Shown piece by piece: positions 34,199 to 43,275 of a stretch of 45,569 nt of DNA. The notes under the pieces were generated by a model. That model did no database searches and was not told the origin of the DNA. It worked only from the letters and a program-made list of their open reading frames with translations. The DNA is from an uncultured Oscillospiraceae bacterium (lineage in GTDB: Bacteria; Bacillota; Clostridia; Oscillospirales; Acutalibacteraceae), in NCBI GenBank assembly GCA_900547445.1, contig URGJ01000011.1, positions 1 to 45,569 on the forward strand, written 5' to 3'. The translations under genes were made by a program, and so were the position numbers. Position 1 is the stretch's first letter; each line of letters opens with the position of its first letter.

Positions 34199-34654
34199 AT
34201 GAGAATGAGCGATTTGATAACCAACGAAATAATACGGATGTTAAATGAATCGGGGGTCAACACTGCTGAAATTCAGCGAAATGAGTTCGCGAATATGATA
34301 GGCTGTGTGCCAAGCCAGATTAATTACGTTCTTTCCTCGCGATTTACTCCGGAACACGGCTATATAATTGAGAGCCGCCGAGGGGGCGGAGGATATATCC
34401 GTATAAAGCGGGTAGTATTAAACCACGCGTCGGCGCTTATGCACATAATAAATTCGATAGGAGATACTATCGACAGTATGACCACGCGGATTGTAATTGA
34501 AAACTGCACAAGCTCAGGTATTATAACTCCCGAGGTAGCGCGTATTATAGCGGCGGCGGTTTCGGGGAGTGTAGTACAGTCTGTACCGGTCGAGTACCGC
34601 GATATATTAAGAGCGGCTATTTTAAAACAAATGCTTTTAACACAGATCGACTAA
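34199..34654 (+). CDS. ctsR: Stress gene repressor CtsR
   Basis: 151 residues. The N-terminal winged helix-turn-helix includes the Gly-rich wing RRGGGGYIRIKRV that contacts DNA and senses heat; the C-terminal part (about 80-151) is the dimer domain that takes the McsB phosphoarginine mark in Bacillus. It represses clp genes through the boxes just upstream. The ATG at 34199 follows AGAGG by 8 bases; longer readings run back into the operator. Confidence 0.95.
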   Translation: MRMSDLITNEIIRMLNESGVNTAEIQRNEFANMIGCVPSQINYVLSSRFTPEHGYIIESRRGGGGYIRIKRVVLNHASALMHIINSIGDTIDSMTTRIVIENCTSSGIITPEVARIIAAAVSGSVVQSVPVEYRDILRAAILKQMLLTQID

Positions 34655-34695
34655 TATAAAGATTTAGGAGTATTTTAACTAAAGGAGCGATTTAT

Positions 34696-35193
34696 ATGCT
34701 GTGCGATAAATGCGGAAAAAATAACGCTACAACACATATTAAACAAATTATTAACGGAGTGGTGACCGAACGCGATCTTTGCCCCTCCTGTGCGGCAAAG
34801 GAGGGCTTTGGCAAATTTTCACACGGAGGACTTGCGGAAATGCTTTCTTCAATGTTCGGGGATATAGCCTCCATCGGTTCGGAGGCCCGGACGACGCGCT
34901 GTCCTGTTTGCGGAGCGACCTTCGCGGATATTGCCGAAACGGGCAAGGTAGGATGCGCGGACTGCTACCGCACCTTTTACAGCGAGCTTTTGCCCTATTT
35001 AAAGCGTGTTCACGGTACTGTCAAGCACACGGGTAAAATTCCAAACAGCGCGCCGCTGAGTGTTAAGCCCCAGGAGGAGACGGTTGAAAGTCTACGAATG
35101 GAGCTTAACCGACTTGTAAGCGAGGAAAAATTTGAAGAGGCGGCGGTAGTCCGCGATAAAATTAAGAAATTGGAGGAAAAGGGAAATGAGTAG
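34696..35193 (+). CDS. mcsA: McsA, activator of the protein arginine kinase
   Basis: 165 residues with four zinc-binding CxxC motifs (CDKC, CPSC, CPVC, CADC) in the first 95 residues and a C-terminal UVR-type coiled motif (about 130-160: LNRLVSEEKFEEAAVVRDKIK). It activates McsB and links it to ClpC. AAAGGAG precedes the ATG. It overlaps mcsB by 8 bases. Confidence 0.93.
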   Translation: MLCDKCGKNNATTHIKQIINGVVTERDLCPSCAAKEGFGKFSHGGLAEMLSSMFGDIASIGSEARTTRCPVCGATFADIAETGKVGCADCYRTFYSELLPYLKRVHGTVKHTGKIPNSAPLSVKPQEETVESLRMELNRLVSEEKFEEAAVVRDKIKKLEEKGNE

Positions 35194-36196
35194 CTGGTAC
35201 GCGGCTAAAGCTCCGCAGGACGACATTGTCGTAAGCACAAGAATAAGGCTCGCCCGCAATCTTTCGGGAATACCTTTTCCCGCGAGAATGACGGCAGAAC
35301 AGAGGAAAGAACTTAACCAAAAGGTTAAAAAAGCGATTACCGAGAGCAACACGCCCTTTGCAAAATCGCTGAATTACATTGATATGAGCGACGTCCCCCA
35401 GACCGAGGTTATGGCTATGGTTGAACGTCACGTGATAAGCCCCGAATTTGCGAACAGCAACGCTGAACGCGCTATCATACTATCGGACGATGAAAGCATA
35501 AGCATTATGATAGGCGAGGAGGATCATATAAGAATTCAGGTGATTATGGGCGGCTTGCAGCTTGAAAAGGCGTATGAGACAGCCGAAATGCTCGATACCT
35601 TGCTTTACAATTCCTTGCATTTTGCCTTTGACAGGAATTTGGGCTTTTTAACCGAATGTCCCACCAATTTAGGCACGGGACTGCGTGCGTCGGTAATGCT
35701 CCATCTGCCTGTTTTAGAGTCTTCGGGCGAAATATCGCAGATAGCAGATTCGGTAGGAAAAATAGGCTTTACGGTAAGGGGTATGTACGGCGAAGGCTCC
35801 AATCCCGCCGCCTCAATGTATCAGGTTTCAAACCAGATTACACTCGGTATAAGCGAGAAAAATGCTCTTGATAACCTTAAAATCATTACCGAGCAGCTTA
35901 TCGATAAAGAACGCGCGGGCAGGGAAAGCCTTAACCGAGTAAAGCTTGAAGATACCTGTTTCAGGGCGCTCGGCATTTTACAAAATTGCCGTGTTCTTTC
36001 AAGTGAGGAAATGATGAATTTACTCTCAAGGATTAAACTGGGGCTTAGTATGGGCATAATTAAAACAGACGCTTTGCCTATAAAGCTGCTTATAGAGGGT
36101 CAGCCCTATATGCTTATGAAAAAATACGGTCAGTTAGAGCCTGAAGAAAGGGATATTTACCGTGCAAACCGTATGAGAGAGGCTCTTGCACAATAA
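35186..36196 (+). CDS. mcsB: Protein arginine kinase McsB
   Basis: 336 residues of the phosphagen kinase fold: STRIRLARNLSGIPFP near the start, the NEED-like region (about 95-120), ECPTNLGTGLRASVMLHLP with the catalytic cysteine, and RGMYGEGS. It phosphorylates arginines in CtsR and damaged proteins to mark them for ClpCP. It overlaps mcsA at the start, which suggests matched amounts. Confidence 0.95.
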   Translation: MSSWYAAKAPQDDIVVSTRIRLARNLSGIPFPARMTAEQRKELNQKVKKAITESNTPFAKSLNYIDMSDVPQTEVMAMVERHVISPEFANSNAERAIILSDDESISIMIGEEDHIRIQVIMGGLQLEKAYETAEMLDTLLYNSLHFAFDRNLGFLTECPTNLGTGLRASVMLHLPVLESSGEISQIADSVGKIGFTVRGMYGEGSNPAASMYQVSNQITLGISEKNALDNLKIITEQLIDKERAGRESLNRVKLEDTCFRALGILQNCRVLSSEEMMNLLSRIKLGLSMGIIKTDALPIKLLIEGQPYMLMKKYGQLEPEERDIYRANRMREALAQ

Positions 36197-36230
36197 TTCT
36201 TTTAAAGACCTTAAAGGGAGGTTATGTTTT

Positions 36231-38678
36231 ATGAAATACAATTTTAACGGATTTACCTCAAAGGCTAATGAGGCGCTTAATCAGGCGATTAGCTCTGCGG
36301 AGCAATTGGGTCACACATATGTCGGAAGCGAGCATCTGCTTTTGGGACTTTTAAAGATAGGCAGCGGCGTTGCGGCGGCGGTGCTTAACAAAAACGGCAT
36401 TACTGCGGAGAATATCGAGGAACTTATGCGCTCAAATATCGGCTGCGGCACGCCTACAAGGCTGTCGCCCGATTACTTTACACCCCGCGCTAAGCGGGTT
36501 ATCGAAACCGCAATGGCGGGCTGTGCGAGTATGGGCAAAAAGTATGTAGGCACAGAGCATATTTTAATAGGTATTTTAAGTGAGGGCGATAACTACGCGA
36601 TAAGATTTATAAACGAACTCGGCGTAGATACCGCCGCGCTTACCACGGCGGCGCTTAAGGCTTCAGGAATAGATCCGAGCGAGGCGGCAGGCGGCGTGCA
36701 GTCTCCTAACGGTAAAGAATACGACTCTAAAACACCGACCCTTTTAAAATACGGCAGAGATTTAACAGAAGAAGCGAAAAAGGGTAAAATCGACCCCGTT
36801 ATCGGCAGGGAGCAGGAAATTGAGCGCGTTATTCAAATTCTTTGCCGAAGAACAAAAAACAACCCTTGCTTAATCGGCGAGCCGGGCGTAGGCAAAACCG
36901 CGGTTGTAGAGGGCTTAGCGCAGAAGATCGCCGACGGAAGCGTGCCTGAAATACTCGAAAACAAGCGCCTTATTGCACTTGACCTTACGGGAATGGTTGC
37001 GGGCACAAAATACCGCGGCGATTTTGAGGAAAGAATTAAGGCAGTTATAGACGAGGTTACAAAGGCGGGTAATATAATCCTATTTATCGACGAGGTGCAT
37101 ACCATTATAGGCGCAGGCTCTGCCGAGGGCGCGACCGACGCGGCGAATATTTTAAAGCCGTCCCTTGCAAGAGGCGAGTTCCAGCTGATAGGCGCTACCA
37201 CCATTTCGGAGTACCGCAAGAATATCGAAAAGGATTCCGCACTCGAACGCCGTTTCCAGCCCGTAAATGTCGCAGAGCCGAGCGAGGAGGATACGGTGCT
37301 TATTCTCAAAGGTATTAAGGATAAGTATGAGGCGCATCACAAGGTAAAAATAACCGATGAGGCTATAGAAGCGGCGGTTAAGCTTTCTTCCCGTTATATA
37401 AGCGACAGATTTTTACCCGATAAAGCGATAGATTTAATCGACGAGGCGGCGTCAAGAGTACGCCTTAACGCCTGCGCCGCTCCGCCCGAGCTTAAAGCGC
37501 TTGAAGAGAAAATCTCAAGCACCGAGGCCGAAAAGGACGAGGCGATAAATTCGCAGGAGTTTGAACGCGCCGCGGCGCTCCGCGACAGCGAGAAAAAGCT
37601 TAAAGAGGAATATAACGCGACCAAGGAAAAATGGCATAAGCAGAACAGCCACATAAACGGCGAGGTAGGGGAAGAGGATATTGCCGAAATTGTATCCTCT
37701 TGGACGGGAGTTCCCGTTTCTCAGCTTACCGAGGAGGAAAGCGAGAGGCTTTTAAAGCTTGAAGAGGAGCTTCACAACCGAATTGTCGGTCAGGACGAGG
37801 CGGTAACAGCCGTCGCAAAGGCTATCCGCCGCGGCAGGGTAGGGCTTAAGGACCCGAAACGCCCGATAGGCTCCTTTATCTTCTTAGGACCTACCGGCGT
37901 TGGCAAAACCGAGCTTTGCAAGGCGCTGGCGCAGGCAATGTTCGGCAGTGAAAATATGATGATAAGGCTTGATATGTCGGAGTATATGGAAAAGCACACG
38001 GTGTCAAGGCTTGTCGGCTCGCCTCCCGGATACGTTGGCTTTGAGGAGGGAGGTCAGCTTACCGAAAAGGTAAGGCGAAACCCCTATTCGGTAATCCTTT
38101 TCGATGAGATTGAAAAGGCGCACCCCGATGTTTTCAATATGCTTCTGCAAATTCTTGAGGACGGTATTCTTACCGATTCGCAGGGTCGGCGCGTGGACTT
38201 TAAGAACACGGTTATAATTATGACCTCGAATGTCGGAGCAAGACTTATCACCGAAAAGAAGGTTTCCTTCGGCTTCGGAGAGAGCGGTAAGGACGAGAAT
38301 AAAGATGTAAAGGAGCTTGTTTTAAACGAGCTTAAGTCCGCTTTCCGTCCCGAATTTTTAAACCGCGTCGACGATATTATTGTTTTCTCTAAGCTCAATA
38401 AGGAGCAGATTGCCGAGATTTCCGAAAAAATGCTTTCAAATCTTGCCGATAGACTTAAAAACCTTAATATCACCGCCGAATTTGACGACAGCGTTAAATA
38501 CGCCCTCGCCGAAAAGGGATTTGACCCCGTATACGGCGCAAGACCTCTCCGCCGCGAAATTCAGAACAAAATTGAAGACCGGTTAAGTGAGAAAATTCTC
38601 GATTCCTCGGTCAAAAACGGCGATACCGTGATTTGTACCTACAAGGACGGAGAATTTGAATTCGAGGTCAAAAACTAA
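36231..38678 (+). CDS. clpC: AAA+ unfoldase ClpC
   Basis: 815 residues, full length. The N-domain (about 1-145) has two Clp repeats (GHTYVGSEHLLLGLL, GKKYVGTEHILIGIL). AAA domain 1 has Walker A GEPGVGKTA near 216-224, the UVR/M-domain sits about 440-470 (EFERAAALRDSEKKL), and AAA domain 2 has GPTGVGKTE near 552. It unfolds arginine-phosphorylated and adaptor-bound proteins for ClpP, which is not encoded here. The start ATG 36231 follows GGGAGG by 9 bases; the in-frame upstream extension overlaps mcsB. Confidence 0.97.
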   Translation: MKYNFNGFTSKANEALNQAISSAEQLGHTYVGSEHLLLGLLKIGSGVAAAVLNKNGITAENIEELMRSNIGCGTPTRLSPDYFTPRAKRVIETAMAGCASMGKKYVGTEHILIGILSEGDNYAIRFINELGVDTAALTTAALKASGIDPSEAAGGVQSPNGKEYDSKTPTLLKYGRDLTEEAKKGKIDPVIGREQEIERVIQILCRRTKNNPCLIGEPGVGKTAVVEGLAQKIADGSVPEILENKRLIALDLTGMVAGTKYRGDFEERIKAVIDEVTKAGNIILFIDEVHTIIGAGSAEGATDAANILKPSLARGEFQLIGATTISEYRKNIEKDSALERRFQPVNVAEPSEEDTVLILKGIKDKYEAHHKVKITDEAIEAAVKLSSRYISDRFLPDKAIDLIDEAASRVRLNACAAPPELKALEEKISSTEAEKDEAINSQEFERAAALRDSEKKLKEEYNATKEKWHKQNSHINGEVGEEDIAEIVSSWTGVPVSQLTEEESERLLKLEEELHNRIVGQDEAVTAVAKAIRRGRVGLKDPKRPIGSFIFLGPTGVGKTELCKALAQAMFGSENMMIRLDMSEYMEKHTVSRLVGSPPGYVGFEEGGQLTEKVRRNPYSVILFDEIEKAHPDVFNMLLQILEDGILTDSQGRRVDFKNTVIIMTSNVGARLITEKKVSFGFGESGKDENKDVKELVLNELKSAFRPEFLNRVDDIIVFSKLNKEQIAEISEKMLSNLADRLKNLNITAEFDDSVKYALAEKGFDPVYGARPLRREIQNKIEDRLSEKILDSSVKNGDTVICTYKDGEFEFEVKN

Positions 38679-38685
38679 TATATGA

Positions 38686-38719
38686 AACGCAGGCAAATAA
38701 ATGTCTGCGTTTTCTTTTA
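38686..38719 (+). terminator. Terminator after clpC
   Basis: AAACGCAGGCA pairs with TGTCTGCGTTT (11 bp, one G-U) around a six-base loop, followed by TTTTCTTTT. Confidence 0.88.
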
Positions 38720-38782
38720 TGCATATATTTCCTTTCTCGCGAATATCATTTATTAAACAATGCATAAAGAGAGGAAAGAAAT

Positions 38783-40312
38783 ATGGAAGAAAAAATATTA
38801 AAAGCAAATGTTTTTGTAAACGATACAGTTTTCAACGACTCAACCGAACAGCCTATAGATGTTGATTTCACTCTGCCTGACTATTGCCCTGATATATCTA
38901 AAATTTTCAAATGCCGCGCGGTGTCCCGAATTTCATCAAAGAGTATGAACGGGAAAAATATAACCGTTGACGGCTCTGTTACCATTACCGTCCTCTATTG
39001 CGGCTCGGACGGACAGCTCTGTTCTTACGAATACCAGTATCCGTTCAGCAAAAACCTTGAAATGAGCGAGGAATGCCCGGGCGGAAATTTATGCGTGCGC
39101 TCTAAATGCGAATACATAAACTGCCGCGCGGTAACAGGCAGAAAGGTTGATATTCACGGCGCTGTGGGTATTTTTGTACGGGTTTTCAGACGCAAATCAA
39201 CAGAAATAATCTCGGATATAGACGACTGCAATATCCAACAGAGACGCGGCAGCGCGCCTGCTACCGTTCCGATGGGATATACGGAAAAATATCTTATGGT
39301 AGAGGAGGATATTCAAATCGGACAGGGTCAGCCGTCTGTGCAGCGTATTCTCCGTTATGACGCGAAGCCCTGCGTAAGAGAAAGTAAAATTATTAATGAC
39401 AAAATTGTTGTAAAGGGAGATATGGCGGTCTGGATTCTCTATGCCCCTGAGGACGGAGGCGCTCCGCAATCTGTGAAAACCGTTATTCCGTTCAGCCAGC
39501 TTGTAGATATGGAAGGGATTACGGATTCCTGCAGGTGCGATACAAAATCCGATGTGGCGTTTCTTGAGATTAAGCCGCGCACCTCGGAAGGCGATATAAA
39601 ATGTCTTTCACTCACCTCAAAGCTTCTGCTTTCCTGCGAGGCGTTCTGCGATAATGAAATGACGGTTGTGTTAGATGCGTTTTCACGCAAATACGAAGCA
39701 AATATGAGCTTAGAGAAAATATCGTTTGAAAGTATCTGTGAAAATGTCAGCGAAACCTTCCACTGCAAGAAGAATATCGAGCTTGACGAGGCGGTAAGCT
39801 CGGTTTCCGATTTATGGTGCGATATACAGTCGGTAAGCACAAAATTTGAAAACGGAAATATGATAATCAGCGGCACGCTTGTTGCCTGCCTTTTAACCTG
39901 CAACGAGAGCGGTTCGGCGTCATATTTTGAAAAACCCATTGATTTTGAATATAAATATGCCCTTAAGCAGGGTATTGATAACCTGCGCTGTTCGCCCGAA
40001 ATTGATATTGCCTCCTGCGGATATACAATAACTGCCTCAAACACCGTTGAGCTGAGAATAGACCTCGGAATTAACGCCGCAGTTTACGAATGCCGCACGT
40101 TACCGCTCATTACGGATATTAAAATAGATGAATCAAAGCCGCGCGCCCATAACTCAAAATGCGCGATGACAATATATTTTACGGCGGAAAAGGAATGTAT
40201 ATGGGATATTGCAAAGCATTATAACGCAAGCGTTGATGAGATAATGAGAATAAACGATTTAAACGATGAGTGTCTGCCTGAAAACAAGATGATTTTAATT
40301 CCTGCGGTATAA
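38783..40312 (+). CDS. sipL: SipL-like spore protein (DUF3794/SPOCS repeats plus LysM)
   Basis: 509 residues without a signal peptide. DUF3794 repeats are visible, the first starting PIDVDFTLPDYCPDISKIFKC and another around 160-290. A LysM module closes the protein (about 462-509: WDIAKHYNASVDEIMRINDL ... ILIPA). This matches SipL of C. difficile, which holds the SpoIVA basement layer of the spore coat and is made in the mother cell. GAGAGG precedes the ATG. No vegetative promoter is seen; a mother-cell sigma site is likely, but I cannot fix it. Confidence 0.85.
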   Translation: MEEKILKANVFVNDTVFNDSTEQPIDVDFTLPDYCPDISKIFKCRAVSRISSKSMNGKNITVDGSVTITVLYCGSDGQLCSYEYQYPFSKNLEMSEECPGGNLCVRSKCEYINCRAVTGRKVDIHGAVGIFVRVFRRKSTEIISDIDDCNIQQRRGSAPATVPMGYTEKYLMVEEDIQIGQGQPSVQRILRYDAKPCVRESKIINDKIVVKGDMAVWILYAPEDGGAPQSVKTVIPFSQLVDMEGITDSCRCDTKSDVAFLEIKPRTSEGDIKCLSLTSKLLLSCEAFCDNEMTVVLDAFSRKYEANMSLEKISFESICENVSETFHCKKNIELDEAVSSVSDLWCDIQSVSTKFENGNMIISGTLVACLLTCNESGSASYFEKPIDFEYKYALKQGIDNLRCSPEIDIASCGYTITASNTVELRIDLGINAAVYECRTLPLITDIKIDESKPRAHNSKCAMTIYFTAEKECIWDIAKHYNASVDEIMRINDLNDECLPENKMILIPAV

Positions 40313-40349
40313 AATTACTCCCCGCTCAAAATGAGCGGGGAGTAATTTT
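40311..40349. terminator. Two-way terminator between sipL-like and fumarase-beta genes
   Basis: A perfect 18-bp stem (40311-40328 with 40332-40349) around AAA, with A run on one side and T run on the other. It contains parts of the stop codons of both convergent genes. Confidence 0.95.
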
Positions 40350-40878
40350 ATCTCTCAAATATATTTCCGCCGTTACAGTCAATGCCGACAATAAGCGGAA
40401 AACTGTCAAACTCAAGCCGTTTTACCGATTCGCAGCCGAGGTCAGGGAAGGCAATAACATCGCATTTTGATATGCTTTGAGCTGCAAGAGCGCCCGCGCC
40501 TCCTATGGCGCAAAGGTAAACCGCTTGGTTTCTTTCAATGGCCTCGCATACCTCTTTGCTTCTTTCGCCCTTGCCGATAGTGGCGACAACTCCTAAATCC
40601 AAAAGCCTCGGTGTGTAAGGGTCCATTCTCTTTGAGGTAGTCGGTCCGCAGCTGCCGATAGCCGCGTTTTTCGGCGTGGGGGTAGGGCCCGCATAATATA
40701 TTACCGCGCCGTTTAAATCATAGGGGAGAGGATTTTCCTGCTCCATCAGTTCAAAAATGCGCTTATGCGCCGCGTCACGCGAGGTGTAGACCGTGCCCGA
40801 CAAAATAACCCGGTCGCCGGCTTTAAGCACAGGGCAGAGCGCTTTTAGTTGTTTTGTGTTAACAATATATTCTTTCAT
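40348..40878 (-). CDS. Fe-S hydro-lyase (fumarase/tartrate dehydratase) beta subunit
   Basis: 176 residues matching the C-terminal (beta) part of class I fumarases and TtdB: VILSGTVYTSRDAAHKRI, GPTPTPKNAAIGSCGPTTSKRMDPYTPRLLDLG and GKGERSKEV. In two-subunit enzymes it works with an alpha subunit that carries the [4Fe-4S] cluster, usually encoded next to it. No alpha gene is in this window. Instead its ATG overlaps (ATGA) the end of a DivIVA-like gene. The alpha gene may lie elsewhere or the pair may have been split. Confidence 0.9.
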   Translation of the reverse strand: MKEYIVNTKQLKALCPVLKAGDRVILSGTVYTSRDAAHKRIFELMEQENPLPYDLNGAVIYYAGPTPTPKNAAIGSCGPTTSKRMDPYTPRLLDLGVVATIGKGERSKEVCEAIERNQAVYLCAIGGAGALAAQSISKCDVIAFPDLGCESVKRLEFDSFPLIVGIDCNGGNIFER

Positions 40879-41423
40879 TTCGTAAGAGTCCTGTAAACCT
40901 CGTCAAATTGATTCTTAAGATCTGCGTCAGCGGAAATGTTAGCCGAAATCGACTCACGTGCTTCATCAAGTGAGGAAATAAGTCCGTCAATCTCGCTTAA
41001 AAACTCGTTAGAGGTCTGCATAACTGTCTTTTTAAGGGCGTCAAGCGAACCGTGCGCGTCATTTATCACCGAAAGATTTTTCTCGACCTCTTTATTTGCA
41101 AGACGGGCGTTTTTTTCGGAATTCGCCATAATTGCCTGAGCGTTAGCCTGCGCTACAAGATAAAGCTTGCCGATGTTTTCGGAAAGCCGCTCGATTTCTT
41201 CATATTTTTCGCTGAAATCCGCAAGCTTTTTTGCAATAAGCTCCTTTTCGCCGCTGAGCTTACGGTAATTCTCGTTAGATAAATCAAGGTCGCGGGAAAG
41301 CTCTTCAACCTGCTCGGATAATTCCTTTTCCTTTTTTGCAAAGCTTTTTTGTGAACGCTCTATGTATTCCATTACGTCGCTGCAGTTAAATCCAAAAAAA
41401 CTTTTTTTAAATCCTACCGCCAT
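40875..41423 (-). CDS. DivIVA-like coiled-coil protein
   Basis: 182 residues. The N-terminus (KKSFFGFNCSDVMEYIERSQKSF) resembles the DivIVA/GpsB membrane-binding start, and almost the whole of the rest (about 25-180) is coiled coil. DivIVA-type proteins mark curved membrane and septa; a specific role cannot be given. The ATG at 41423 has GGAGG eight bases upstream; a longer frame without a ribosome binding site runs into the promoter. It is coupled to the fumarase-beta gene by a 4-base overlap. Confidence 0.75.
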   Translation of the reverse strand: MAVGFKKSFFGFNCSDVMEYIERSQKSFAKKEKELSEQVEELSRDLDLSNENYRKLSGEKELIAKKLADFSEKYEEIERLSENIGKLYLVAQANAQAIMANSEKNARLANKEVEKNLSVINDAHGSLDALKKTVMQTSNEFLSEIDGLISSLDEARESISANISADADLKNQFDEVYRTLTK

Positions 41424-41450
41424 TTTACATTCCTCCGTTTTATTAAAACT

Positions 41451-41479
41451 ATTATAACAACATTTCAGCAATATTACAA
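41451..41479 (-). promoter_or_regulatory. Promoter of the DivIVA-like / fumarase-beta pair
   Basis: On the minus strand a perfect TATAAT (41456-41451) lies 17 bases after TTGTAA (41479-41474). Confidence 0.75.
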
Positions 41480-41499
41480 GAACTTATTTTTGATAAAAA

Positions 41500-41542
41500 A
41501 TCCCGTGAAGGCAATTTTTTTAACAAACCGCCGTCACGGGAT
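41500..41542 (-). terminator. Terminator of the interrupted minus-strand gene
   Basis: Arms of 13 bases (41500-41512 with 41530-41542, one mismatch) around a 17-base loop; on the minus strand the hairpin is followed by TTTTTTATC. It lies just after the stop of the truncated gene at 41553. Confidence 0.6.
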
Positions 41543-41552
41543 ATATTTATAT

Positions 41553-41690
41553 CTACTTGCGTTTTTTTCCTTTGGAAGCGTCAAAACCGGGGTTAAAGGC
41601 ATAAAAGTTTTTGCAGTTAAGTCGGTCAGTGGTAAGGCGTAACGCTTCACCTGAACAACGATGGTGAAATGCATTTGCGATAAAAAATTT
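41553..41690 (-). pseudogene. 3' remnant of a gene interrupted by the recombinase element
   Basis: After the recombinase stop codon TAA (41693-41691) the same minus-strand frame stays open for 45 codons and ends at TAG (41555-41553). The last part looks like a real basic protein end (DRLNCKNFYAFNPGFDASKG, then KKRK) and is followed by a terminator. I do not recognise the parent gene. The simplest reading is that an element carrying the serine recombinase inserted in this gene, leaving its 3' end here and the 5' part beyond the right end of the window. Confidence 0.55.
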
Positions 41691-43199
41691 TTAAATTTTC
41701 CACTTGATTTCAATGCTTTCTTTTGAGGCGGTTATACGCTCTATCAGGCAGTCAACCACCGTGATTTTGTCGCTGATTGTAAGCTCTTCCCAATGCTCTA
41801 AATATCCGCTTATTTCTCCTATATTATCCTTTTGTGTCTCATCGAACTGTGTAATCTGTGTGCACAGTTCTTTCTTTTCGGAATCCAATTCGGTAATGCG
41901 ATTATTTATGTACTGCATCACCGTATCATTTGCCGAAGTGATTTTTGCGAGCAAAGAGGATATTTCTTTGTCAATCTCTTCTATGCGTGTTTTAAGTTTT
42001 ATAACTTGCAGGTTACAGCCGTCCTGCTTTTTCTTTGACAAGGTCTGAAATTCCGCTAATTTTTTCTGCATTTCTTTAAATACAATGTCATCCACAACAT
42101 CTGCATCCAAAGAGCCGAAATGACATCCACCGGCGTGATATTTGTTTGTGCAAAGATAATAGCGGTTATCGGATTTAGTTTTGCATTTATAAATCTTAGC
42201 GGTTAAGGCATATCCACAGCCGGCACATTTGATTTTACCCGCAAGCCAGGTTGCTTTTGCCTTGATAGGCCGTGCAACGCTTTGATTATTTAAGCACTTA
42301 GATCGGCATTTAATCCACGTTGCCGAATCAACAAGCCCCTCGTGGGGAGCCAAAACCAATGTGTGACCTACTAAGGATATTGTTTTACGCTTAAGATTGT
42401 CGCCCGAATAAAGATACGCTCCGTTTATACCGATAAAGTCCCCGGGTGGGTTAACAATGTTTGTGCCTTGCGCTTTAAAGAATTCATAAAGCTGATAATC
42501 GGCTTTTACATACGCAGGGTTGATAACCACATCACGCAATCGGCTTCGGTTAAATAGTTTACCGTCACGCTTTCGTATGCCGTGTTCTTCTAAGTAACGC
42601 ATAACATCGCCGAACGAGGTTTGAGGTTTTGAATACATTGAAAATATCAATCTGATAACCTCTGCTTCTTCCTCAATTGGCTTATACATTTTGGTTCGTA
42701 TTCCGTCTATTGTAGTTTTAACCAATTCAAACCCAAACGGTACTCTGCCACCCATATAAAAGCCTCGTTTGCTACGGGAAGAATAGGCATCAATAACACG
42801 CTGCTGGATGGTCTCACGCTCAAGCTGTGCGAAAATCATTACAATCATCAGCATAGCCTTGCCAATAGGTGTCGAAGTATCGAATTTCTCCATTGTGCTG
42901 ACAAAGTCAACCTTGTTTTTTTGAAACACTTCAATTAAATTGGCAAAATCAAGTACCGAACGGCTGATACGGTCAAGGCGGTAAACGATTACACGGTTTA
43001 CTTTGCCCGCCTTAATATCACTGAGCATCTCCTGAAACGCAGGGCGATCTATATTTTTGCCACTATAACCCTTGTCCGTATATACCTTAAAACTCTGTCC
43101 TGTCACTTCCTTTTTACAAAACTCGATTTGGCTTTCAACGGATATGCTGTCTATTCTGTCAACCGATTGTCTTGCATAAATTGCGTCAAAAAGATTCAA
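41691..43199 (-). CDS. Large serine recombinase (site-specific integrase)
   Basis: 502 residues. The resolvase catalytic domain (about 1-150) has the nucleophile Ser12 in AIYARQSVDR and the active arginines in VYRLDRISRS. The recombinase domain (about 165-270) follows, then a zinc ribbon (about 315-350: CAGCGYALT ... YYLCTNKYHAGGC) and a coiled-coil tail (about 375-430). Such enzymes integrate and excise phages, ICEs and SCC-like elements between attP and attB. The start is TTG 43199 behind GGGAG; no ATG is suitable. It sits at the very edge of the element, as expected for an integrase beside its attachment site. Confidence 0.94.
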   Translation of the reverse strand: MNLFDAIYARQSVDRIDSISVESQIEFCKKEVTGQSFKVYTDKGYSGKNIDRPAFQEMLSDIKAGKVNRVIVYRLDRISRSVLDFANLIEVFQKNKVDFVSTMEKFDTSTPIGKAMLMIVMIFAQLERETIQQRVIDAYSSRSKRGFYMGGRVPFGFELVKTTIDGIRTKMYKPIEEEAEVIRLIFSMYSKPQTSFGDVMRYLEEHGIRKRDGKLFNRSRLRDVVINPAYVKADYQLYEFFKAQGTNIVNPPGDFIGINGAYLYSGDNLKRKTISLVGHTLVLAPHEGLVDSATWIKCRSKCLNNQSVARPIKAKATWLAGKIKCAGCGYALTAKIYKCKTKSDNRYYLCTNKYHAGGCHFGSLDADVVDDIVFKEMQKKLAEFQTLSKKKQDGCNLQVIKLKTRIEEIDKEISSLLAKITSANDTVMQYINNRITELDSEKKELCTQITQFDETQKDNIGEISGYLEHWEELTISDKITVVDCLIERITASKESIEIKWKI

Positions 43200-43246
43200 T
43201 TTTTACTCCCTTCTTCGCAAAAAGAAGCGGAGCTGCTGACATATAT

Positions 43247-43275
43247 ATTATACCATAACAGCCCTTTTTCTTCAA
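43247..43275 (-). promoter_or_regulatory. Promoter of the serine recombinase
   Basis: On the minus strand TTGAAG (43275-43270), 17 bases, TATAAT (43252-43247) with TGG before it, an extended -10. The -35 overlaps the stop codon of the 55-residue gene. Confidence 0.75.
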
